In this document: positions 1-13,833 of the stretch, in pieces
How positions within the stretch are numbered: position 1 is the first letter of the stretch
How the letters are laid out: each line of letters begins with the position of its first letter
Source: Batkoa obscura
Taxonomy: Eukaryota; Entomophthoromycota; Entomophthoromycetes; Entomophthorales; Batkoaceae
Reading direction: 5' to 3'
Assembly (NCBI GenBank): GCA_030770535.1
Contig: JASVEC010000024.1
Coordinates: forward strand, 434,001 to 498,000
DNA length: 64,000 nt
The notes under the pieces: generated by a model
Told to the model about the DNA's origin: nothing
Database searches by the model: none
What the model saw: only the letters and a program-made list of their open reading frames with translations
Translations under genes and position numbers: made by a program

Positions 1-64
1 TGTTAAAATTGAATTGTTAAAATTTATCAATTTATTATTTTCTAATACTCACTTTCACCAGCCA

Positions 65-1039
65 ATGTTTAAATTGTACCAATCCTTCCAATTACCTTTA
101 AAGGGCATAAAAAGGAGTTATTCCACCTCCCCAACAACTAAAAGCAGAAGTTTTTATTATGGATTAGGCTTAAGCGCTAGTGCCTTGCTTTATGGTCTTT
201 ATCACTTGGTCAAATCGGATGATAATATTAATGAAATTGATTTTGTTCCATTCACTTTAACTTCTAAAACAAAATTAAACCACAACACTTCCCTATTTCA
301 TTTACAGGGTACCTCTCCCATCAATTTTCCATTATTAAGTCATATTCAAGTGAAACATCATTTAATGCAAATCATGCGACCATATACTGTACTTCCATTG
401 GAGTTTCAGAAAACTAAAGACGGATTTTTACAGAAAGATATAGTATTGATGATTAAAGAATACAATGATGGTCCAATGAGTCAATTTTTGTTTCGCAAAA
501 AAGTAGGAGATAAAGTAGAAGTAAGGGGACCTTATTATACAATTCGAGAAGAGCTTAAAAAAGAAGGTAAATTAATCATGTTGGCAGCAGGTACTGGTAT
601 TGCTCCATTTTATCAAATATTAAAAGTGGTTTTGAATGGAGAAACAAAACAGAAATTCGAATTGTTTTATTTTAATAGGAATAAAGAAGATATCTTATTA
701 AAAAAAGAGTTGGATGAAATGAAATTGAAATTTAAAGATCAAGTAAAAGTTTATTATTATTGTGAGGATAATAAAGGGGATGATGAGATAGCTAATGGTA
801 TTGTTAATTTTGAGTTAATAAATAATTATTTGAAAAAGAATCCATTATCAAGTAACGATAAAATATTGATTTGTGGACCTGAAGGGTAATTTAATATTTA
901 ATATTTAATATTATAATTAATTGTTTTAAGGTTTTTAAGAGCGATAAGTGGAGCTAAATTAAATGATTATGAAGATGGAGAAGTAGCCGGAATATTAGGA
1001 AAATTAAATATTACTAAAGAACAGGTTTATAAATTATAG
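65..1039 (+). CDS. MCR1: Mitochondrial NADH-cytochrome b5 reductase (MCR1 type)
   Basis: FAD/NADH oxidoreductase that passes electrons from NADH to cytochrome b5 or similar acceptors at the mitochondrial outer membrane or intermembrane space. Exons 65-885 and 931-1039 (45-bp intron) give 309 residues. The basic, Ser-rich N-terminus followed by a hydrophobic stretch at about 31-48 fits a mitochondrial signal-anchor. Visible motifs are the flavin-binding RPYTVLP (about 105-111), GPMSQFL, the nucleotide-binding AAGTGIAPF (about 174-182) and CGPEGFLRAISG near the end. The tail GEVAGILGKLNITKEQVY resembles the usual MCR1 C-terminus. I chose the ATG at 65; the frame stays open upstream to base 14 but only with a TTG. 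Converges with the AsnRS gene (73 bp between stops). Confidence 0.9.
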
Positions 1040-1112
1040 ATAAATAAATATTAAATATTAAATATTAAAGATTAAAAATTAAACCTATTTCTGTTTCTAT
1101 TTTTATCTTATT

Positions 1113-2650
1113 TTAATAACGACAATGGTTGATATATCTAGGATAAGGAGAAGTATCTCTAATATGTTCTTGCCCTGTAATAAATTGTAAGAATCTTTCA
1201 ATACCTAAACCAAAGCCACCATGGGGTACAGAGCCATATCTCCTTAAATCTAAATACCATTGATACTCATTTAACATAGTTGAGTTCATGTTATTTTCTA
1301 ATATATTAATATCGTCTTCACGTAATGAACCTCCAATTAATTCTCCAATACCTGGTATTAATAAATCAAAACAAGCAACAGTACTGTTATCTTGATTCAA
1401 TTTCATATAAAAAGGTTTAATTTGTTTTGGATAATTAGTTATAAAAACTGGAGATTGATAGTAATTTGCTAAATATTTTTCATGCTCTGATTGTAAAGAT
1501 TTACCAACAATAGGCTGAAATTCAAATTTTTGTTTACTATTTTCTAATTCTTTGATTGCTTGTTGATAACTTAATCTATAAAATGGTTGGTTAATTACCA
1601 TATTTAATTTATTTAACAATTGCCCTTTTTCTGTTCCATATTTATCAAAAAATTCTAATTCTTCTTTGCCAACTTGTACTAAATATTTCAAACAATCTTT
1701 GATAACTACTTCAGCTAAATCCATCAATTGGTTTAAATCTTTAAGGAAAGCAAGTTCTAATTCAAACATCCAAAATTCAGCTAAATGTCGTGATGTCATT
1801 GAACCTTCCGCTCTGAATGTGGGACCAATTGTATAAACTCTAGATAAACTATTGGCTAACATTTCCAAATGTAATTGAGCTGAAACAGTTAAATAAGCTG
1901 GATTCCCAAAGAATTCTTCATTATTGCTTTTGATTTTGAATACTTCTCCTCCTCCTTCACAATCATGGGAGGTTATTATAGGAGTATGTACTTGAATAAA
2001 CTCTTTTTGCTAACAATTATGTTAATAATAATTTACTTATTTTTTAAGTTCATATTTACATTTAAACTTTGATTAATAGCAGTTAGTAAATGAGATCTAA
2101 GTCTTAATAAAGCGGACATTCCATTAGTACGTGGTCTTAAATGCCCATGTTCTCTTAAAAATTCTAAGCCATGTTTTTTCTTTTGTAATGGATAGCTCTA
2201 ATTGTATAAATAACTAATCTTTCGAGTAAAAAAATTGTTACCTCAGCATCGCTTTTACCCAAAATTTGTAAACTATTTACTTTTAATTCTAAACTTTGAT
2301 TCTTTCCAGGACTCTTTACAAGTTTACCATACGCTTTTAAAGAGCAACCGGTAGTTACACTATATAAATTAATAAATAAAATATTAACCTGATTCTTAAT
2401 TTGATTACTCTTTGATTAATTCATTCTTATCTAAATCTTCAAAAACGAGTTGTAATGGTTTTGTATTTGATCCATCCGATAAAGCCACAAAACCAATTGT
2501 TTTTTGAATTCTAGCTGTCTTAACCCATCCACTTACTTCCAACTCTTCACCTTCTTTTCCATTTTCAAGTATCCTTTGTAAATTTCTCGTTAAACATGTG
2601 GTATACGGCCTTTTCAATATAGTTTTCAATGGACTTAACAAGCTTAGCAT
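1113..2650 (-). CDS. Asparaginyl-tRNA synthetase, mitochondrial type
   Basis: Class II aminoacyl-tRNA synthetase charging tRNA-Asn. Four exons on the minus strand (2409-2650, 2242-2359, 2060-2197, 1113-2009) join in frame to 464 residues. The N-terminus is basic and hydroxylated (MLSLLSPLKTILKRPYTTC), as in a mitochondrial presequence. Next comes an OB-fold anticodon-binding domain (about 35-115), then the catalytic domain with QVHTPIITSHDCEGGGEVF, motif 2 (FRAEGSMTSRHLAEFWMFE) and motif 3 (GFGLGIERFLQF). The overall pattern is that of AsnRS rather than AspRS or LysRS. Divergent from the Ubc7 gene, with 195 bp between the start codons. Confidence 0.93.
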
Positions 2651-2845
2651 TTCAATTTTTTTTAATATTAAAAAAAATCAAAGGATGAAAATTTGGCTAT
2701 GATTGGTTATTAAGGTTTTAGTACAGGTTTAATCAGTTGGAATTTTATTGGCTGCCACTAAAGTCGTTTCATGTTACTTCATTTTAGAATCTAAAGATTA
2801 ATGTTTATAAATTTATTTATTTTTTATTAATTTAACAAAGTGAAG

Positions 2846-3601
2846 ATGAGTTCAACTGCTTTAAAAAGATTAATTACTGAATATAAGGGTAGATTAGTAT
2901 TGAGTTTTAGTTTAATATATGTCTTAATTGATTATAGAGTTAACTGTCAATCCCCCAGAAGGCATTACAGCTGGTAAAAATAGGAAATAAATAGTTTCTA
3001 AAATGATACTAAATTCTATAACTTAGGTCCAGTATCTGAAGATAATTTTTTTGAATGGGACGCATTAATAGCGTAATTAATAATATGTTTATTTAAAACT
3101 AATTTCATTAATCAATATATTTTTAGTGGCCCTGAAGGCACCCCATTTGAAGGTGGTTTATTTTCAGCTACATTAACTTTCCCAAAAGATTACCCATTAT
3201 CCCCACCAGTAATGAAGTTTACTTGTCCAATGTTTCATCCAAATAGTAATTACTATAAATGTATTTCTATTTTTAGTTAATATATATAGTTTATCCCAAT
3301 GGCGAAGTATGTATATCAATTTTGCATGCGGCTGGAGATGATCCCAATATGTATGAGTCATCTTCAGAAAGATGGTCTCCAGTACAATCCATTGAAAAAA
3401 TATTAATATCGGTAGTTAGTATGTTGGCTGGTAAGTTTAATTTATTATTGTTTATTCCATATTTTGAATTAGAGTATTATTCTCATAGATCCAAATGACG
3501 AAAGCGGAGCTAATATTGATGCTTGTAAAGTATGGCGAAACAATCGTGAAGAATATGATCGATTGGTCAAAGAAAACGTTAAGCTTACCCTTGGATTATA
3601 A
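2846..3601 (+). CDS. UBC7: Ubiquitin-conjugating enzyme E2 (Ubc7/UBE2G2)
   Basis: E2 enzyme of ER-associated degradation. Six exons (2846-2888, 2938-2973, 3027-3072, 3127-3245, 3290-3430, 3489-3601) join to 165 residues, exactly the length of human UBE2G2. The HPN triad and the active-site Cys89 ([10 protein letters not shown]) are present. The acidic loop typical of the Ubc7/Cdc34 class follows ([19 protein letters not shown]), then [19 protein letters not shown]. Introns are 38-59 bp. The ATG at 2846 is the only sensible start. The next gene starts 100 bp downstream on the same strand. Confidence 0.96.
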
Positions 3602-3700
3602 GAATTGCCTATTTTAGTAATAAAATAAAGTTGAGTAAAGTTGAGGGATATTTGTACTTTTTTACTTTTTTACTTTTTTACTTTTTTATTTTTTAATCAG

Positions 3701-4212
3701 ATGAATTCAAACACAACCTTTCCAGTAGATACTAAACAAGCTAGTTATTTAATTCATGATATTGATACAGATATTATTTGTTTAAATTTTAATAATAAAA
3801 TTGTGGCTATAGTGACTCAGATTGGTAAAGTTGGTAGCTTGGTAAATTTGTTTTCAATTTATGTCGAAATTTAAATTTAAATCCCTTTTAGTTACAATCT
3901 ATTGTCACCAATCCTGATGGCGGATCAGTGAACTATGATGAATTTAGTGTACGAAGTATTGAAAAAATTGGTGAAAAGTATTTAGTTGATACCAAATTTT
4001 TATTGGGTAACCAAACTGAAACTGGATCGATTTATGAAATTATTGCTTCTCAATTATGTAACCTTATTGTAGCTGATAATCCTATGGAAAGAAGACCAGT
4101 TCTTTTAGCACTTGCTTTAGATAAAAGCTTATTTTTAAATGAAAACCAAAGAAAATTAAAGGATGCTATAAGATGTATACCAGAATTAATTCAAGATAAT
4201 AAAGCTTGGTGA
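3701..4212 (+). CDS. PSMG3: Proteasome assembly chaperone 3 (PAC3/PSMG3-like)
   Basis: Two exons (3701-3841, 3892-4212) give 153 residues. The order of short motifs matches PSMG3: VTQIGKVGSLLQSIV (human has VTQFGKMGTLVSLE), DTKFLLGNQTETGSIYEIIA, and RPVLLALALDKS before a C-terminal helix ending in W. The family protein pairs with PAC4 and guides assembly of the proteasome alpha ring. There is a short unusual N-terminal extension and an insertion around YDEFSVRSIEKIGEKY. The start at 3701 is chosen because the frame upstream lacks another ATG close to a T-rich leader. Recognition rests on motif order by eye. Confidence 0.8.
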
Positions 4213-4775
4213 TAAACTTTATGTCCTCCAGCTGGTAAAAGCCGTATAAGCAAAAAAGTATCGTGTGTTTTATATAATATTTATGCAATTTTAAATATTA
4301 AAAATGTCTATCAATATTTTGACAGAATATTTTCTTTATAATGTTAGTAAATTTATACAAATACTGCTTTCTGAATTATTTATCGTTTTAGATGATCTAT
4401 TTGTTAATTTATTTAATAAAAAAGGTCCCAACTAATAACTTACATACTAAATGTAATTACATTTAATGTATTATATTTCCTATGGTAAAGTTAAACTGCA
4501 TTTTATAGTAAAAAATAACATTTTACTCTTATTATCTCAAAGTCTCATAATGTCAAATATCATTTGTTAGATGTATTATATATTATTTTTTATTATCTTA
4601 ATTTACAATACTTCTATAAATTCATGTCAACCATTTTATTAGAAATATAATATACCATTCTCATCAACATTTTAAAAAATCCAAGCAAAACCTCAGCTAA
4701 ATAGTTGATTGGTTTGTTCAAATCAATATAAGGGATGACGCATCAAAACTCCATTTTAATTTTTCAATTTCAAAA
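4213..4775. other. Intergenic, no gene seen
   Basis: AT-rich spacer between the PAC3-like gene and the CFIm25 gene. No open frame, repeat or RNA gene was recognised. It must hold the 3' end of one gene and the promoter of the next. Confidence 0.5.
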
Positions 4776-5640
<865 letters not shown>

Positions 5641-5685
5641 AATATTAATTTTAATAAAATCAAAGTTAAGTAAAAATATTGTACT

Positions 5686-6637
5686 TTATTTTAAATTTTC
5701 TAATAAATAAGTTAACATTATGGATGAGTTTTGTTCCACTTTCAAATCTGCTAGATCATCTGCTCTAGTTGGTCCAAGGTTTAATATATATACTTGCTTA
5801 CCATTGTTTTTAGCTGATAAAGCTAAACGATAAGCTGAAGGAGTGGCCAGTGATGAGCCAATAACCAAAAGTGAGCTAGTATTTTCAATTTGAAATTTGG
5901 CTTCTTCCCTAGCTTTTTGTTTCATATTTTCACCAAAAAAGACCACGGAGGGTTTATAAAACCCATCATTACATTTTAAACAAGAGGGTATATTAAATAA
6001 ATTAAATGGTGTATTGTCTGGTAATAAAATATCGCCATCGGGGGTAGTTTGTGGTTGAGTTTTTGAATTTTCAAATTGTTGTAGATAATTATGCCATTTC
6101 GGATTCATATCGGATAGCATTTCTTGAAAACTCTCCCTTTTTATTTGATGTTTGCAACTTAAACATTCCACAAAGCTCAAAGTACCATGTATTTCAGTCA
6201 CGTTTTTTGTGCCTGCTTTCTGATGTAAATTATCTACATTTTGTGTTATGACATGTTTGACATACCCTTGCTGTTCTAATGCAGCCAATGCAAAGTGTGA
6301 CGCATTAGGTTTTGATGTTGAAAATTTAGGAAATCCAAAATAAGAACGTGTCCAATACCTCTGTCTTCTTTCATGGCTGGATGCAAAATGTTGATACGTT
6401 ATAGGCTTAAACCCTGGGTTAACAACATATGCTCCATTTGGCCCTCGATAATCTGGAATTCCAGAATCTGTGCTTATTCCTAGAATTTGATTAGTCGCCT
6501 TCTATCTTGATTGATAAGTTTTTACCTGCTCCAGTTAATACTACCATACCACCTTGATTTAGGTTGTTTATAGCTGCTTTTAATAGCTGATCTTTTAGCG
6601 ATATTTCTTTTAGTGTTTTTGTAGCAATTGTTGACAT
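5686..6637 (-). CDS. Sirtuin, class II SIRT4-like NAD-dependent deacylase
   Basis: NAD-dependent protein deacylase or lipoamidase family. Exons 6526-6637 and 5686-6479 give 301 residues. Visible motifs: [24 protein letters not shown] (about 32-55, NAD site), TQNVDNLHQKAG with the catalytic His in IHG (His135), the zinc pairs CLSC (143/146) and CLKC (204/207), VVFFGENM, and VIGSSLATPSA. The combination matches the SIRT4/bacterial-type class II group; a mitochondrial location is known for SIRT4 but no clear presequence is seen here. The start at 6637 is 96 bp from the divergent TRM61 start, so the two probably share a promoter. Confidence 0.92.
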
Positions 6638-6733
6638 TTTGAATTCTAAAAATCAAGAATAAATTAATTTCAATTTTTACAATTAAATTCAACTTGTAAA
6701 GAATTCTAACTTTATTTTATTTGGATCGAAAAA
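6638..6733. promoter_or_regulatory. Short bidirectional promoter region
   Basis: Only 96 bp separate the start codons of the divergent sirtuin and TRM61 genes, so both promoters must lie here or overlap the coding regions. No specific element is recognised. Confidence 0.5.
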
Positions 6734-8030
<1,297 letters not shown>

Positions 8031-8125
8031 ATTAACTCTATTCATATTGAATTATTAAAAATTATAGATTTTTAGAATGTATTGTTTGTTACTGTATTTA
8101 ATTAATTGAGTGTTACATATACAAG

Positions 8126-8224
8126 ATGGTGTTAAAACTGGATTTTAGACATTTAGAGGTAATAGCTACTATGTTTTTAGGATTAATGGTTTTACGTGGG
8201 TTTATGCAGTTTGAAGATGTTTAG
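8126..8224 (+). CDS. Possible 32-residue membrane micropeptide
   Basis: Short ATG frame with context CAAGATGG, reading MVLKLDFRHLEVIATMFLGL followed by MVLKLDFR-unrelated VLRGFMQFEDV to a TAG. The middle (about 11-26) is hydrophobic and could span a membrane once; the ends are charged. It lies in the spacer after TRM61. I do not recognise a family; size and shape recall single-span organelle subunits, but chance is possible. A spliced longer product cannot be excluded. Confidence 0.3.
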   Translation: MVLKLDFRHLEVIATMFLGLMVLRGFMQFEDV

Positions 8225-8594
8225 TTATTTAATTCATAAAGCATAATGTTTTATTAAAGTTGTGATAAATGAGATTCTAACTTAATATTGTCTTTGGTTT
8301 ATTATATAGATTAATTAATATCTGTTAATTGAAGGGGCCGAAAGCAGTACTAATTTCTTTTATAAAATATTAAAAACGGCTCTTCAAACATATAGTTGAA
8401 GTTAAACTAAATTTCTAACTTTTATTGATTACATTATTTTACATTAGTGTACCAGTACTGCAGCTAAAAAAAATTCTAATAAAAATCATCATGTAATTAA
8501 TAAATTTAAGAACTATCAGTCGTATTATTTTTTATAGCTGGAATTATATATAAAGTAAATAACAATGGTGATATGTATTTAATTTATAGCACAA
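8225..8594. other. Intergenic, no gene seen
   Basis: AT-rich spacer before the stop of the ACOT9-like gene. No coding frame or repeat recognised. Confidence 0.5.
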
Positions 8595-10140
8595 TTAACT
8601 ATTATCAACTGTAAGTCTTTTACGTCTAGCTTCTAAATATTCCATACACTCAGCGTATGATTTTGGTAATACTCTTGGTACTGGAAATTGATCACTGTCT
8701 GGTGTTTGGAAAGTAAAATGGAAAGTATTCGTAATTCCATTATCTGTTCTATCTGGGGAGATAACTCTAGCTTGTACAGAAACTTGAAGTAATGAATCTT
8801 CAATGGAAGAAGATCCATCATGCTTTTCAGGGGTATGGGCCACCTTGGAAGTTAACGTTAAAATAGAACCAATTGGTACCGATTTTCTGAATAAAATTTC
8901 ATCTGAAGCTAAAAATCTTGGTACTGTTCCAATATAGTTATAACCAGTTACCCAAGCGAGTTGGAAGGCTAATCTCATAAGGTAGCCACCAAAAATAAAA
9001 TTATGCACGTTTCGGTCCTAAAAGAAAGTTATTACTATCAAACACAATAGCTTTTTTTAAAATACCTGTGGCTGACACACAGTAACAGATTGTAATTGGG
9101 TAGAACTCATCCATTTAACATTAGATGGCATTGGACTGGTTTCATCTAAATATTTTAAACTTTCTAAATAAAGATCATGTACAAGTAAACGTTCTTCGGC
9201 TGTAGGTGGAGCCTTAGTTAATGATTTTTGTACTGTAGCCATTTTACGAGCTTTAGAAGCCAAGCCATCATTAAAAAGTTTCTTTTCTCTATCTCCACGA
9301 ACCAGTAATGGATGAAGTTGAGAAGCACGTTTGGTATACTTATCCCTAGCTACCATAGTAAACTTTGCTTCTAGAATAGCAGGACTATTTGATAATGTGA
9401 TAGCTTCATTTGTTCCTATTTTATTAGGATCAATTTCTTCCATCTTTATAAATATTTCCATGGAACTGTAACCAACATATGAAACATGTCCGCCCAATCT
9501 ATAATTTTTTTCAGGATTGATTCGCTTGTGGATGGCTATACGGTCGACGGAAGCAGTGACAATAGTTAAATGAGAAGAAGCTACCTTTTCATTACAGTAT
9601 TTGTATCCGATTCCAGCTGCTAATTTATCAAGATCTTCCATTACTTTACCTACTTTAATTTCACCCCAGGCGTTTTCATATTGTTTTAAAAGTTCTAAAT
9701 CATCTTTAAAATTTAAATGGATCTCTAAATAAGAATCAGCCATAGTACGTAAAGTCAAATCAGTTTCTTTTTTTTCTGTTTTATTTTGATTTTTATCCTT
9801 GGTGTTTAAACTGTCTCTATACGCTCCACTTGGTATTACGGAAAAAAATTCTTCTAATAAGTTCATACTTTCTGGTGTACCTATCTTTTCATGTTTGGTG
9901 CTCAAGATTTCATCTACTTGTTTGACACCAGAAGCTGATTAAGTTAGAGTTATGAGATTTAAAAAGCATATTTATTTTACCTAGCGCATCTTTTAAATCA
10001 GATACAACACCTTTATATTCTTTATCGTTACTTTTGGGTGGCTCTGTTTTAGTATTCAATCCTCTGTTTAACATGGGTTCATAATTGATCTTATTTCCTT
10101 TCAAAATTGTTTGAAAACTATTTTTGATTAACCTTTTCAT
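8595..10140 (-). CDS. Acyl-CoA thioesterase, ACOT9-like, mitochondrial
   Basis: Double hotdog-fold thioesterase that hydrolyses acyl-CoA. Exons 9981-10140, 9066-9934 and 8595-9017 give 483 residues. The basic N-terminus (MKRLIKNSFQTILKGN) looks like a mitochondrial presequence. The first hotdog domain spans about 125-290 (RLGGHVSYVGYSSMEIFIK). The second, from about 345, has VHNFIFGGYLMRLAFQLAW, FLASDEILFRKSVPIGS and VTNTF-type ITNTFHFTF before YAECMEYLEARRKRL. The ATG at 10140 is used; the frame extends two codons upstream only with TTG. Confidence 0.9.
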
Positions 10141-11094
10141 TTTCAAACAATTAACTAAGTTTTAATAAAAGAAACATTTTGATTTTTGATGAGGTAATAT
10201 ATAAATGGGGGATTACAAATTAATTGAAAGTTTTTCGAATTTTTTAAATTTCCGAAAAAATCAATAAAGTTTAAGGTTCTAGAATTTTAGTTTAAGAAGA
10301 CATCTTCAATTATCTGGGCTATTCCTTAAAGTAAAATGTTTTGAAGTTAATATAGGCTTTTCCTACCAAAATCTATAAAACGCTTTGATAAAGCTAAAGA
10401 TATATTAGTATTGTTACATTTTTTAACCTCAAGTTGTATTTATATGTTTTAAAGAAATTTGATGGTATAGATAATAAAATTTTTGTTCTTCAAAAATTCT
10501 AAACCATTAAATGAATAACTTGTATTAACGCGGAGCTACTTTATTATCAGTCTAAGAACATTATTTCATTTTAAAGTTTACCAGAATATTGTATATTTTA
10601 TCATCCTTTAACATGCTATAAATTTAAAAATCCATTGATATATAGCAGATATATTCAAAGATGTATAAAGTCTTGACAATGTGTTATTTATCATTTAAAG
10701 TTAGGTAGCCTACCTTTAGCTGTAAAGAATTTAAGCTGAGGCCTTCGACATGAAGAATAGTTAATTTTTAATCTTTAAACTAAAAAGAGATATCCGCTTT
10801 ATCAGAAAGCAGCTCATTAAATAAATAGATAAGAAACAAAACTTAGTAGTACTATGTTTAAAAACAATCTTTATTTAATCAAATCTAAACCCTATTGCGT
10901 TAAAATTTACTATTTTGATACCAACTTAAAAAATTTACTAAATATGCTTAATCAATTACAAATTAGTAAATTCCAATCTAAAAAGATCCCATAAAATTTC
11001 ATTGATCCATTTCGAATTAATTAAAAGAAAATTGAAATCAAAATAATTACTTTTGTAATAAAAGAAAAAGTTTGAATCTAAATAAAATAGAAAA
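10141..11094. other. Intergenic between divergent genes
   Basis: 954 bp of AT-rich DNA between the divergent ACOT9-like and Nopp140 genes. No open frame, MITE copy or RNA gene recognised; presumably promoters. Confidence 0.5.
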
Positions 11095-13425
11095 ATGGGC
11101 TCCAATAAACGACCAGAACTTGATTCTTTAATTTATCAATATCTTTTAGATCAAGGTTTAGAAAAAGCAGCAAAAGCTTTAAAAAATGAAGCTGGTGATG
11201 TAAGTTTGTTGTTTTTTACATAGACTTTTAGCTAATGTTTTGTATAGAAAATATCCACTAAAGTTACTGGTGATTTGAGTGAAGCTTTTGAGTTATATAA
11301 GTAATTTTAAATATTTCTATTCAATTAAGTATCTTATTCCATAATATTAGGAAATCTGATGCCACTTTGACAAAAGAAGGTAAATTACTCTCAAAATATA
11401 AGTACATAACGTTAACTTAATATTTTCAGGATCTGTTAAAAACGTAGAAAAAGAATCAGACTCAAGCAGTGATAGTAGTTCAAGTAGTTCAGATAGTGAT
11501 AGTAGCTCAAGTAGTTCAGATAGCTCAAGTAGTTCAGATGGTGATAGTAGCTCAGATAGTGATAGTAGTGATAGTGAAGAAGAATCTAAAGATTCATCAT
11601 CTAACTCAACTGAAAGCAAAGAAGAAGACAAAAAAGAATCAAGTAGCTCAGATAGCGATAGTAGTTCAAGTAGCTCAGACAGTGATACTAGTGATAGTGA
11701 AGAAGATAAAAAAGAAGACAAGAAAGAAGAATTAAAATCAAGCTCAAATAGCTCAAGTAACTCAAGCAGTGATTCTAGCTCAAGTAGCTCAAGTAGCTCA
11801 AGTAGCTCTGATAGTGAAAGCGAAGAAGAGTCATCGTCAAAATCGTCTGAGAGCAAAGAAGAGGATAAAAAAGAATCAATAGAATCAACTAGCTCAAATA
11901 GTTCAAGTAGCTCAAGCAGTGATTCTAGTAGTTCAAGCAGTGATAGTAGCTCAGACAATGATAGCAGTAGCGATAGCGAGGATGAGAAAGACTCATCAGA
12001 TAAATCGTCTGAAAGTAAAGAAGATAGAAAAGACTCATCAGAATCAAGTAGCTCAAGTAGCTCAAGTAGCTCAAGCAGTGATTCTAGCTCAGACAGCGAT
12101 AGTAGTTCAAGTAGTGATAGTGAAGATGAAGATTCATTAAACAAATCATCTGAAGATAACAAAGAGGTACCAGAATCAAGCTCTAGTTCAAGTAGTGATT
12201 CTAGCTCAAGTAGTTCAGATAGTGACAGTAGCTCAGGAAGTGATAGTGAAGAAGAAGATAAAAAAGAGTCATCTGAAAGCAGAGAAAAAGAAAAAGAATC
12301 AAGCAGTAGTAGCTCAAGTGGTTCAGACAGTGATAGCAGCTCAAGTAGCGATTCTAGCTCAGATAGTGATAGTGAAGAAGAAGATAAAAAAGAGGAACCA
12401 AAGTCAGAATCTAGCTCAAGCAGTGATAGTAGCTCAGACAGCGATAGCAGCTCAAGCAGTGATAGTGATAGCAGTGATAATGAAGAAGAGTCTAAAGATT
12501 CATCATCTAACTCAACTGAAAGTAAGGAAGACGAGAAAAAAGAATCATCAGATTCTAGCTCAAGTAGTTCAAGCAGTAGTGGCAGCTCAGATAGTGACGC
12601 CAGTTCAGATAGCAGTGGTAGTGATAGTGAAGATGAAAAAGACTCATCAGATAAATCATCCGAAACCAAAGAAGAGGATAAGAAGGAGTCATCAGAATCA
12701 AGTAGCGATAGCAGCTCAGATAGTGATTCTAGCTCAAGCAGTGATTCTAGCTCAAGCAGTGATTCTAGCTCAGACAGTGATTCTAGCTCAGACAGTGATA
12801 GTGAGGATGAAAAAGACTCATCAGATAAGTCGTCTGAAAGTAAAGACGATAAAAAAGAATCATCAGACTCTAGTTCAAGTAGTGATTCTAGCTCCAATTC
12901 TGATAAAAATGAAACTGAAGAATCAAATGGAAAACGTAAGAGTGCCTCACCACTCCCAGAATCTAAAAAATCAAAAACTAATGAGTAGGTGATTCATTTG
13001 ATTATATAGAATAAAATTGTTAATATTATTTTTTTATTTTTTTATTTTAGTGTAAAGAGAATTAACCATAATACTAAGGTAAAATTTATAGTTGGATTTA
13101 AAAGAGTTTGTTTAATATTAATAAATTTTAGGGAGCTCCAAAAGAAAGATTTTGTCGTATTAAAGATGAAGATGCCGTAGTTCATGACGAAAGACTTATG
13201 GATAATCGATTTACATCCAAGGTAAAGTTCAATTCAATGGTTAATTCAATTTCAAATTAATTATTATTATAGGGTGGAGCTTTTGGTTCATATGGCGAAA
13301 AAGCACATAATGACTTAATTGTTACTCGTGGTAAAGGATTTACTAAAGAAAAAAATAAGAAGAAGCGTGGTTCTTATCGTGGCGGTGCTATTGATTTCCA
13401 ATCTCACTCCATTAAATTTGAGTAA
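11095..13425 (+). CDS. SRP40: Nucleolar phosphoprotein Nopp140/SRP40 (NOLC1-like)
   Basis: Nucleolar chaperone of snoRNPs that shuttles between nucleolus and Cajal bodies. Seven exons (11095-11199, 11248-11300, 11351-11379, 11430-12984, 13051-13078, 13132-13221, 13273-13425) give 670 residues. The N-terminus is a LisH motif ([20 protein letters not shown]). The 1.55-kb exon 4 encodes alternating Ser/Asp-rich acidic blocks and Lys/Glu-rich linkers, the classic casein kinase 2 repeat design. The C-terminus is the conserved SRP40 domain: [20 protein letters not shown], then [20 protein letters not shown] and [20 protein letters not shown]. Because AGT/AGC/GAT repeats dominate exon 4, several long false frames open on both strands. 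Confidence 0.95.
11455..12900 (+). repeat. Ser/Asp-coding low-complexity repeat array in Nopp140
   Basis: Imperfect tandem units of AGT/AGC/TCA (Ser) and GAT (Asp), interrupted roughly every 130-200 bp by Lys/Glu-rich linkers of the type [10 protein letters not shown]. At least nine acidic blocks can be seen. Likely variable in length between strains. Confidence 0.85.
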
Positions 13426-13833
13426 ATGATATGGAATTGAATGAAAGTTTTTGATAATTGATTGAATAATACATAACCCATGGATTATACTATAGACATA
13501 CTTTAATAAATTAAATGTTTTTTAAAATATCAAACATAAAGTTCAATTCATTTGCTTTTGTTTTATAATGGAAATTAATAGAATAAGCAATTAGTTGTTG
13601 ATATATAGTAAATGGGTTCAGTATGCTTATACTGACTTTAATATAATATTATATCAAATGGTTTTAATAAAATGTAATAATGTAGATTAATGTTTAAACT
13701 ATTTTATAAATAAGAATTAGTTATATACATTCAATTAAACTTTTGATGTAATGCACATAAAGTATCTAGATTAATAAATATATAAAATAAACTACACAAG
13801 ATAAATAATAATTATATATTGAATCATTTATAT
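13426..13833. other. Intergenic between convergent genes
   Basis: 408 bp between the stops of the Nopp140 and HAD phosphatase genes. Only AT-rich sequence; no feature recognised. Confidence 0.5.

Noticed and set aside
14-64. Upstream extension of the cytochrome b5 reductase
   Set aside because: Would need a TTG start; the ATG at 65 gives a good mitochondrial N-terminus.
11347-12897. 516-codon open frame on the minus strand, rich in Leu/Ser/Glu
   Set aside because: It is the antisense of the Ser/Asp repeat of the Nopp140 gene; AGC/GAT repeats open frames on both strands. It has no family features, while the sense frame ends in a clear SRP40 domain.
11469-12992. Three Val/Ala/Gln/Ile-rich frames on the + strand inside the Nopp140 exon
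   Set aside because: Alternative-frame readings of the same repeats; the Ser/Asp frame is the coding one.
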